Source: Streptomyces sp. TG1A-8
GTDB lineage: Bacteria; Actinomycetota; Actinomycetes; Streptomycetales; Streptomycetaceae
DNA: 64,000 bases
Assembly: GCF_030499535.1 (NCBI RefSeq)
Contig: NZ_JASTLB010000001.1
Location: 558,001-622,000, forward strand
Direction: 5' to 3'
A model generated the notes under the pieces. The model was not told the origin of the DNA and searched no databases. It saw only the letters and a program-made list of their open reading frames with translations. Below, one piece after another: positions 43,219 to 53,200 of this stretch. The position numbers were made by a program, and so were the translations under genes. Numbering within the stretch: the stretch's first letter is position 1; every line of letters starts with the position of its first letter.

Positions 43219-43244
43219 ACCGGCTCTAGGTGGATTCCTAGGCT
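43216..43244 (+). promoter_or_regulatory. Promoter of the PAS-LuxR gene with embedded cluster box
   Basis: TTGACC (43216-43221), a 17-bp spacer and TAGGCT (43239-43244) form a good vegetative-type promoter. The semi-palindrome CTAGGTGGATTCCTAG (43226-43241) fills the spacer and runs into the -10. It matches the PimM-type site at 12 of 16 positions and the cluster 16-mer GGTGGATTCCTAGGCT at 43229-43244. Confidence 0.6.
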
Positions 43245-43479
43245 CCCTGGCAGTTGGGGAAGGACGGTACCGGCCGGTCGACCGCACAGCACCAGTGAAG
43301 GTACTGCTTTCCTTCCGCTTCGCCTCACGGCAGTGCATGACCCCCCACATCTGAATGTAGAAAGACGGTACGTCGTAGTGACCACGCGAACAGCAGGTAC
43401 CTCGCACCACAGAGATCGGGTACAGACCTCCTCGCCTGCCGCCGCTCACCGGAACGCACCTGAGCCCCAGCCTCTCCCG

Positions 43480-44088
43480 GTGAACAGCCGCCCGTTCTTC
43501 ACGGCGCACATGAATCCCGGTATGCACATCATCGCGGCAGAGCCGGACTTTTCCCGCCAGTTCGGCCGGACGTCCGCCGAGACGTGCGGCCGCAGCCTGT
43601 ACGAGCTACTGCACCCCAGCTCACCTGTGATACTGAACCGGCACTTCGACCGGTTGTCCCAGGGCCGCTGCAACCGCTTCGCCGAACGAATGGTCGGACT
43701 GGCCGGTTCGGGACGTGCGTTCTCCGGCGAGCTGACGGGCATAGCGGTGCAGGACACGTCCGGCGACCTGGCCGGCATCGTCGTCCAGGTACGCCCCGAC
43801 GACCACGTCGCCCATCCGGAAACGGAGGAAGGAGCGGTCAACCCGCGCGAGCGTCTGCTCAGCAAGCTCGACGCACAGGTTCTTGAAGGTGTGGCCAGCG
43901 GCGCCTCGACCGTACAGCTGGCCACTCGCCTGTACCTCAGCCGTCAGGGAGTCGAGTACCACGTGGGCCTGATGCTGCGGAAGCTGAAGGCACCCAACCG
44001 GGCAGCGCTCGTGGCCCGCGCCCATTCCATGGGCATGCTGACGGTGGGGCAGTGGCCGCCGCGCGTCCTGCCGGAGTTCATCAAGTAG
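43480..44088 (+). CDS. PAS-LuxR regulator of the PimM type
   Basis: A 202-residue regulator with an N-terminal PAS domain (GMHIIAAEPDFSRQFGRTSAETCGRSLYELLHPSSP, then RFAERMVGLAGSGRAFSGELTGIAV) and a C-terminal LuxR helix-turn-helix (LDAQVLEGVASGASTVQLATRLYLSRQGVEYHVGLMLRKL). PimM, AmphRIV and NysRIV, which activate polyene macrolide clusters, have this size and layout. It probably binds the CCCTAG boxes of this cluster. The GTG at 43480 was chosen from family length; a GTG at 43378 is possible. It converges with the PKS genes. Confidence 0.88.
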   Translation: MNSRPFFTAHMNPGMHIIAAEPDFSRQFGRTSAETCGRSLYELLHPSSPVILNRHFDRLSQGRCNRFAERMVGLAGSGRAFSGELTGIAVQDTSGDLAGIVVQVRPDDHVAHPETEEGAVNPRERLLSKLDAQVLEGVASGASTVQLATRLYLSRQGVEYHVGLMLRKLKAPNRAALVARAHSMGMLTVGQWPPRVLPEFIK

Positions 44089-44160
44089 TTCCGGCAGCCC
44101 GGTTCTGTGTAACGGGACGCGCATGGGTCACGGGGGACCAGCACGAAGATCGACGCACCT

Positions 44161-44199
44161 GAAGGCGGTCGTACCGTTCCTGCCGGTACGGCCGCCTTC
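44161..44199. terminator. Bidirectional hairpin between PAS-LuxR and PKS genes
   Basis: GAAGGCGG at 44161-44168 pairs with CCGCCTTC at 44192-44199, and an inner CGTACCG/CGGTACG stem extends it with one mismatch. It sits in the 148-bp convergent gap. Confidence 0.75.
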
Positions 44200-44236
44200 G
44201 CGTGTCCACGTCCGGCCCCGGTGGGGCCCGCCGGGG

Positions 44237-47200
44237 TCAGGGCTGTTCGAGCGCGCCGTCGATGAGGCTGAACAGCTCCTCGTCGGTGGCGTCGTCGAGA
44301 CGCTCGCTGAGCGAGGGACCGCTCTCACCGGACGCCCGCTCACCGCCGTCGACCTCGGCGAGCAGCGCCTTGAGGCGCGTGGCGAGCAGGCTCCTGGCGT
44401 CCGGGTCCGGGTCCGCCTTGAGGATGCGGTTGATCCCGGTCTCCAGTTCGGCCAGCATCGTGGCCACCGTGCCGCCCTCACCGGCCAGTTCGGCTTCCAG
44501 GAAGCGGGCGAGATCGGCGGGTGCCGGGTGGTCGAACACCAGGGTGGCGGGCAGCCTCAGCCCGGTGTCCCGGGCCAGGCGGTCGCGGAGTTCCACGGTG
44601 GTGAGGGAGTCGAAGCCCATGTCGCGGAAGGCCCGGCCCGGCTCGACCGCGGTGGCGTCCTGGTGTCCGAGGGCCGTCGCCGCCGCTTCGCGGACGTGGT
44701 CCAGCAGAGCGGCCCCGCGGTCCCGGGGCGGCAGCGCCGCGATCCGCTCGGCCAGAACGGGGACGCCCGTGCCGGCGGCGTCCCCACCGGAGGCGTCCGG
44801 CCTGCCACGGTCGGGGCCGTCGGTGGTGGTGGGCAGGGTGGTCAGCAGGGGGCTGGGCCGGCCACTGGTGAACGCGGGAACGAACCGCTCCCAGTCCACG
44901 TCCGCCACCACCACGGCACCCTCACCCCCCGCCAGCACACCCTCCAGCCCCGCCAGCGCACGCCCCGGATCCATCACCCGCAACCCACGACGCTCCAGCT
45001 CCACCGCACCCGCAGCCGACACCATCCCCCCACCCGACCACGGACCCCACGCCACCGACACACCCACCAGACCCCGACGACGCCGCTCCAGCACCACCGC
45101 GTCCGCAAACGCATTGGCCGCCGCATACGCCCCCTGACCACCACTGCCCCACACACCGGCGATCGACGAGAACACCACGAACACCTCAAGATCCCACCCG
45201 GCCGTCAACGCATCCAGATGCACCGCACCCCGCGCCTTCGCCCCCCACACCGACTCCAGATACCCCTCATCCACCCCACCCAAGGGCATCAGGTCCGCAA
45301 CCCCCGCCACATGAAAGACACCATCCACACGATGCCGGGACAACAACCCCGCCACCTGCTCCCGATCCGCCACATCACACGCCTCGACGAAAACGGAAAC
45401 GGCACCCAGACGGCGCAGATCGGCAAGGAGCTCGGAAGTGCCGGGAGCATCCGCCCCACGCCGACTGGTCAGCACCAGCTCGGTGGCACCGTGCCCGGCC
45501 AGCCAGCGCGCCACACGGGAACCCAGCGCGCCGGTACCCCCGGTGACCAGGACCCTGCGAGGAGCCGTCCAGGCGCCCGCACCGGGCGCCCGGACGGACG
45601 GTGCGGGCCGCAGGCGCCGGGCGTGGACGCCGTCGGCGCGCACGGCGACCTGATCCTCGCCGGCGGATGCCAAGACCTGGACGGCATGGGCTAGTTCGTC
45701 CCGCCCGGGCCGCGCCGGGAGGTCGAGGAGACCGCCCCAGCGGTCGGGGTGCTCCAGGGCCGCGACCCGCCCCAGTCCCCAGACGGCGCACTGCGCGGGG
45801 GCGTCGGGAGCGTCGCCCGGCCTGAAGCCGGCCCGGGTGACCACCCAGAGCGGTGCCGCCACGGCGGCGTCACCGAGTGCCTGGACGACGGCCAGGGTGG
45901 CGGCCACGCCCGCGTCGGCGGCGGAAAGGGCGACGGAACCGGCGTCGGCGTCATCGGAGATCGCGGTCCCCGGGACGTCGACGGTCTCCGGCACCGCCTC
46001 GGAGAGGCAGGACAGGACACCGTCCGGTGCCGCGTCACCGACCGCGTCACGAATGGTCCGGGCGAGGCCGTCGCGGTCCCGGGCGGCACAGGACACCCGT
46101 ACCAGCCCCGGCAGGAACTCCTCCAGCCCCTCCAACGGGACGGCGCCCGGCGGCTGCAGCAGGAGCCAGCGGCCTTCCACGGGCGTCGTACCCCGGACGA
46201 TCACGGGTTCCCAAGTGGCCCGGTAACGCCACGAGTCCACCGCCGTACGCTCCAAGTGCCGCTCCCGCAGCGTCGTCAGCGCGGGGAGCACGACACCGAG
46301 GGCGTCCTCGGGGACGTTCAGCGTCTCGGCCAGTGCGCCGGGCTTCCCGGACCGCACGACCTCCCAGAAATCGGCGTCACCGGCACCACCCGGTCCGGAG
46401 GCGCGCGCCACCCCGGTCACGTGGGGCCAGAAACGGGTGCGCCGGAAGGGGTAGGTGGGCAGGTCGACGTGCCCCCGCGGCGCCGTGTCGGCGAGTGCGG
46501 ACCAGTGGACCTCGGCACCCGTGACGTGCAGGGCCGCGATGGCTGCGAGGAGGGTGTCGGTCTCGGGGCGGTCCTTGCGCAGGGCGGGGGTGCACAGGGG
46601 GGCGGGAGCGGACTGGTCGGCCAGCGTGGTGCGGGCCAGGGCGGTGAGGGTGGCGTCGGGCCCCAGTTCCAGGAACCGGCTCACCCCTTCCGCCGCCAGG
46701 GCGCGCACGCCGTCGGCGAAACGCACGGCTTCGCGCACATGGCGCACCCAGTACTCCGCCGTGACCAACTCACCACCCACCGCCAACCGCCCGGTGACGT
46801 TGGAGACCACCGGCAAGGACGGAGCCCGGTAGGAAACCTGCTCCGCCACCGCACGGAACTCCTCCAGCATCGGCTCCATCAACGGCGAATGGAAAGCATG
46901 ACTGACCCGCAACCGCGTGGTGCGATGACCAGCGCCGGCCAGAGCCCGGGCCACCTCGGCCACGGCCTCCTCGACACCAGCGATCACCACCGCACGCGGA
47001 CCATTGACCGCCGCGAGCGACACCACACCCGCACGACCCTCCAGCAGCGCCAGCACCTCCCCCTCGGAGGCCTCCACCGCCACCATCACACCACCGGCCG
47101 GCAACGCCTCCATCAACCGACCACGCGCCACCACCAAACGACAGGCATCCTCCAACGAGAACACCCCCGCCACATACGCCGCCACGATCTCACCGACCGA

Positions 47201-50200
47201 ATGACCCGCCAGGAAATCCGCCCGCACCCCCCACGACTCCACCAACCGAAACAGAGCCACCTCAACAGCGAAAAGAGCCGGCTGCGCCCACCGCGTCCGA
47301 TCCAACCGCCCCCCGTCATCCCCGACATCCCCGAAAACAACCCCCCGCAACTCCTCCCCCACACACGCACACACCGCATCGAACGCCTCCGCGAACACCG
47401 GAAACGCCTCATACAACTCCCGGCCCATCCCCACACGCTGAGAACCCTGACCGGAGAACAACAACGCCGTCCCGCCCTCCCCGGCCCTGCCCACCACCGC
47501 CCGGGCAGCCCCCTCACCCCGCGCCACGGCCCCAAGAGCGGCCAGCAACTCGGCACGCCCACGCCCCCACACCACCGCACGGTCCTCGAACACCGCACGC
47601 GAGGACACCAAAGCCCCCGCCACCTCACGAACACCCACACCGGGCTCGGAACGGACGAAATCCAGCAAACGCCCCGCCTGCGCACGCAACGCATCCACCC
47701 CCCGACCCGACACCACCCACGGCACAACCGGCAACTCGGTGGTGGACTCGGTCTCTTCGGCGGCCTCACGCTCAGGAGCCTGTTCCAAGATGACGTGGGC
47801 GTTGGTGCCGCTCAGGCCGAAGGAGGACACACCCGCCCGCCACGGCCGGTCCACCTCCGGCCAGGCCCGCTGCCCGGTCAGCAGCCGCACCCCGCCCGAG
47901 GACCAGTCCACATGCGAGGACGGCTCATCCACGTGCAACGTCGCCGGCAGCACACCATGCCGCAACGCCAACACCATCTTGATCACACCGGCCACACCCG
48001 CAGCGGCCTGCGTGTGCCCGATGTTCGACTTCACCGACCCCAGCCACAACGGCCGCCCCGCAGGACGCCCCCGGCCATAAGTGGCCAGCAACGCCTGCGC
48101 CTCGATCGGATCACCAAGGACGGTACCCGTGCCATGCGCCTCCACCACGTCCACACCGTCCGGCTCCAGCCCCGCACTCGCCAACGCGGCCCGGATCACC
48201 CGCTGCTGAGAGGGACCGTTGGGCGCCGTCAGCCCATTGGACGCACCGTCCTGATTGACCGCACTACCCCGCACCACCGCCAGGACACGGTGCCCGTTGC
48301 GGCGGGCGTCCGAAAGCCGCTCCACCACCAAGACACCGACACCCTCACCCCAACCCGTGCCATCAGCACCCTCCGCGAACGCCTTGCACCGCCCGTCCGA
48401 CGCCAGACCACCCTGACGCGAGAACTCCACGAACGCACCCGGCGTGGACATCACCGTCACACCACCGGCCAGCGCCAGATCACACTCCCCCGCACGCAGC
48501 GCCCGCACCGCCAGATGCAACGCCACCAGCGACGACGAACACGCCGTGTCGACCGTGACCGCCGGACCTTCGAGGCCCAGCACGTACGACACCCGGCCCG
48601 ACACCACACTCGCCGCGTTCCCGGTCCCGACATACCCCCCGAAGTCACCCCCGGACACACTCAGCAACGCCGGGTAGTCCTGACCGTTCGTCCCCGCGAA
48701 CACACCGGTGCGCGTGCCACGCAGCGACCGTGGGTCCACCCCCGCCCGCTCCACCGCCTCCCACGACGCCTCCAGCAACAACCGCTGCTGCGGATCCATC
48801 GCCAACGCCTCACGCGGCGACACACCGAAGAACTCCGCATCGAAGTCCGCAACACCATCGAGGAAACCGCCGCAGCGGGCGAAGTCGACGCCTTCCGAGC
48901 CGGGTCCCGTGGCCATGCCGTAGACCGGGGCCAGCAGGTCCCAGCCGCGGTCGGTGGGGAAGTCGGTGACCCCGTCACGCCCCTCGGCCAGCATCGACCA
49001 CAACGCCTCCGGGGAATCCACACCCCCCGGGAACCGGCACGCCATCCCCACGACCGCCACCGGCTCATCCACCACCGAAGCAGCCGCCACCACCGCACCG
49101 GCCACCTCCGCCGGCCCACCCCCGCACAACTCACCGAACAGGAAATCCGCCAACGCCCGCGGCGTCGGATGATCGAACACCACCGTCGCCGGCAACGACA
49201 CCCCACACACCGCCGCCAGCACGTTCCGCAACTCCACCGCGATCAGGGAATCCACCCCCAGATCACGAAACGCCCGCTCAACCCCCACCAACTCCGCACC
49301 GGCATACCCCAGCACCGCAGCAGCCCGCGCCCGCACCTCCTCCACCAACACCCGACGCTGCACATCGGCAGACAACCCGTCCAGACGGGAACGCAGTTCG
49401 TTGCCGGACGTCCGGGTTCCGTTGCCGGACGCGAGCGGTGCGGGTGCGGAAGCCGGGCGCTCCACCAACGGTGTCAGCAGTGCGCTGGGGCGCGTCGAGG
49501 TGAAGGCGGGGGCGAGCCGGTTCCAGTCGACGTCGGCCACGAGGTGCGAGGCGCGGCCGGTGTCCAGCACCCCGCCGAGGGCGGCCAGCGCCTCTTCCGG
49601 CGCGAGGCCGGTCACCGCGCCGTGCCCCCGGTGCCGGTCCGCGACGGTCGCGGCCATGCCGCCGCCCGCCCAGGGACCCCACGCGATGGACGTCGCCGGC
49701 AACCCCTCCGCCCGCCGCCGCTCGGCCAGCGCGTCCAGTACGGCGTTGGCCGCAGCGTAGGCGCCCTGGCCGGGGTTGCCGAGGGTGCCGGCGAGGGAAG
49801 AGAAGAGGACGAAGGCGGAGAGGTCGGCCGTCCTGGTGAGTTCGTCGAGCAGGAGGGCGCCGACGGCCTTGGCCCGCATCACCCGGTCGACGCGCGCGGC
49901 GTCGGTGGTGAGCAGTGTCCCGTCGTCCAGCACGCCGGAGGCGTGGAAGACGGCGTCGGGACGGTGCTCGGCCAGCAGCGCGGCGAGGTCCGCCCGGACG
50001 GAGACGTCGACGGCGGTGATCGTGACGTCGGCGCCGCGGGCCGTCAACTCGGCGTGCAGTTCCGCCGCTCCCGGTGCCTCGGGCCCGCGGCGGCTCACCA
50101 GGACGAGGTCGCGCGCGCCCCGGTCCACGGCCCAGCGGGCGACCTCCGCACCGAGGGCACCGGTGCCTCCGGTGACGAGGACCGGGCCGCGGGGCCGCCA

Positions 50201-53200
50201 GGTTCCCTCGGTGTCGGGGAGGGCGACGGCCCGGACGATACGGCGTCCGAACAGGCCGTGTGCCCGTACGGCGATCTGGTCCTCGCCCGGAGCGAGGGCC
50301 GTCAGCGCCGTGACCACGCGGGCGCAGACGCGGTCGTCCACGCGCGCGGGCAGGTCCAGCAGTCCGCCCCACAGGTCCGGGTGTTCCAGGGCGGCGACCC
50401 GGCCGAGCCCCCACACGGCGGCGTCCCGGGGCCGGGCGATCCGGTCCGACGGACCGGCCGACACGGCTTCCTGCGTGATCGCCCACAGCGGTCCGCACGG
50501 CTCCGCCCCGGCGAGCGCCCGCACGAGCGTGAGGACGGCGACGGCCGGGTCGGGGGTGGTGCGGGGAGCCGGGTCGGGGGCCGGGGTGGGCAGCAGCAGG
50601 ACGCCGTCGGGTGCGACGCCGATGCGGGCGCGGGTGGCCCGGACGTCCTCCGGGCACGCTGCGCCGTCGTGGAGGTCCGTCTCCACCACGTGTACGGTCA
50701 GTCCCCGCTTGCGCAGACCTGCCATCAGGCGGGTCACGGTCTCCGGCAGGGTGGTGTCCCCACCCGTCGGCAGTACGAGCAGCCAGTGGCCCGAGCGGAG
50801 CCCCCGGTCGGACGCGGGCCTCTCGTGGTCCCGGGTCAGCGGGTGCCAGCACACCTCGTGGCACAGCGAGTCGATCCGCGCCCGGGTCAGTCGACGCCGG
50901 TACCAGTCCGAGAGTGCGGGCACGACCGGTTCGAGCGTCTCGGGGGCGAGCCGCAGGTCGGCGGCGAGTCCGGGGATGTCGTCGTGTTCGACAGCGGCCC
51001 AGAACTCCGCGTCCACGACTGCGGAGGCGCGGGCCGCCGCCGCAGCCGTACCCGGCGCGGACTCGGTGGGGGCGAGCCAGTAGCGCTGCCGCTGGAAGGG
51101 GTACGTCGGCAGGTCCACCGCGCACGGACCCTCGTCGCCCAGCACGCGGGTCCAGTCGACCTCCACGCCGTCCACGTGCAGTCCCGCCAGCGCCCGGAGC
51201 ACGGAGTGGGAGGCGGGAAGGTCCTTGCGGAGGGCGGAGACGAAGAGGGTGTGGGAGTCGTCCTCGACGCAGGTGCGGGCCAGGGCGGTGAGGGTGGCGT
51301 CGGGGCCCAGTTCCAGGAACCGGCTCACCCCTTCCGCCGCCAGGGCGCGCACGCCGTCGGCGAAACGCACGGCTTCGCGCACATGGCGCACCCAGTACTC
51401 CGCCGTGACCAACTCACCACCCACCGCCAACCGCCCGGTGACGTTGGAGACCACCGGCAAGGACGGAGCCCGGTAGGAAACCTGCTCCGCCACCGCACGG
51501 AACTCCTCCAGCATCGGCTCCATCAACGGCGAATGGAAAGCATGACTGACCCGCAACCGCGTGGTGCGATGACCAGCGCCGGCCAGAGCCCGGGCCACCT
51601 CGGCCACGGCCTCCTCGACACCGGCGATCACCACCGCACGCGGACCATTGACCGCCGCGAGCGACACCACACCCGCACGACCCTCCAGCAGCGCCAGCAC
51701 CTCCCCCTCGGAGGCCTCCACCGCCACCATCACACCACCGGCCGGCAACGCCTCCATCAACCGCCCACGCGCCACCACCAAACGACAGGCATCCTCCAAC
51801 GAGAACACCCCCGCCACATACGCCGCCACGATCTCACCGACCGAATGACCCGCCAGGAAATCCGCCCGCACCCCCCACGACTCCACCAACCGAAACAGAG
51901 CCACCTCAACAGCGAAAAGAGCCGGCTGCGCCCACCGCGTCCGATCCAACCGCCCCCCGTCATCCCCGACATCCCCGAAAACAACCCCCCGCAACTCCTC
52001 CCCCACACACGAACACACCGCATCGAACGCCTCCGCGAACACCGGAAACGCCTCATACAACTCCCGGCCCATCCCCACACGCTGAGAACCCTGACCGGAG
52101 AACAACAACGCCAGGGGGGATTCGCCTCCGGCGGTACCGGTCACGATGTCGCGGCCCTGCGTCGTGGCGCCGTTCGCGAATCGGAACAGCGTGTCCGGCA
52201 GTGCGGTGGTGCCGTCGCCGATGACGACGGCGCGGTGCTCGAAGGACGAGCGGGTTGCGGCGAGGGCCCGGCCGGTGCGGACCGGCGCGATGTCCGGGTG
52301 CTCGGTGGCGAACTCGGCGAGTGACCGGGCCTGTGCGCGCAGGGCTTCTTCGGTGCGGGCCGAGAACGGCCAGACCACGGGGGAGGAAGTGGCGGCCGGG
52401 TCGTCCGCGGGGGCGGGCGCCTCGTCGGCAGGGGCCTGTTCGAGGATGACGTGGGCGTTGGTGCCGCTGACACCGAAGGCGGAGACCGCCGCGCGCCGCT
52501 GCCTGGCGACTTCCGGCCAGGCCCGCTGCCCGGTCAGCAGCCGCACCCCGCCCGAGGACCAGTCCACATGCGAGGACGGCTCATCCACGTGCAACGTCGC
52601 CGGCAGCACACCATGCCGCAACGCCAACACCATCTTGATCACACCGGCCACACCCGCAGCGGCCTGCGTGTGCCCGATGTTCGACTTCACCGACCCCAGC
52701 CACAACGGCCGCCCCGCAGGACGCCCCCGGCCATAAGTGGCCAGCAACGCCTGCGCCTCGATCGGATCACCAAGGACGGTACCCGTGCCATGCGCCTCCA
52801 CCACGTCCACCTCGGTGGCGTCCACGCCCGCACTCGCCAACGCGGCCCGGATCACCCGCTGCTGAGAGGGACCGTTGGGCGCCGTCAGCCCATTGGACGC
52901 ACCGTCCTGATTGACCGCACTACCCCGCACGACGGCCAGGACGCGGTGTCCGTTGCGGCGGGCGTCCGAAAGCCGCTCCACCACCAAGACACCGACACCC
53001 TCACCCCAACCCGTGCCATCAGCACCCTCCGCGAACGCCTTGCACCGCCCGTCCGACGCCAGACCACCCTGACGCGAGAACTCCACGAACACGTCGGGGG
53101 TGGACATGACGGTGACGCCGCCCGCGAGGGCCATCTCGCATTCACCGGCCCGCAGCGCCTGCACCGCCAGGTGCAGGGCCACCAGCGACGACGAGCACGC

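Larger units (their letters stand above)
42932..43479. other. Leader and promoter region of the PAS-LuxR gene
   Basis: 548 bp between the second LAL gene and the chosen PAS-LuxR start. It holds a perfect palindrome (43201-43218) and an overlapping promoter/box (43216-43244). The frame of the PAS-LuxR gene is open upstream, and a GTG at 43378 could add 34 residues. The part before 43200 shows nothing recognisable. Confidence 0.5.

Noticed and set aside
45749..52324. Very long open frame (over 2000 codons) on the plus strand opposite the PKS
   Set aside because: It is antisense to intact KS, AT and KR coding sequence, is rich in His, Arg, Pro and Gln, and has no domain; high GC bias creates such frames.
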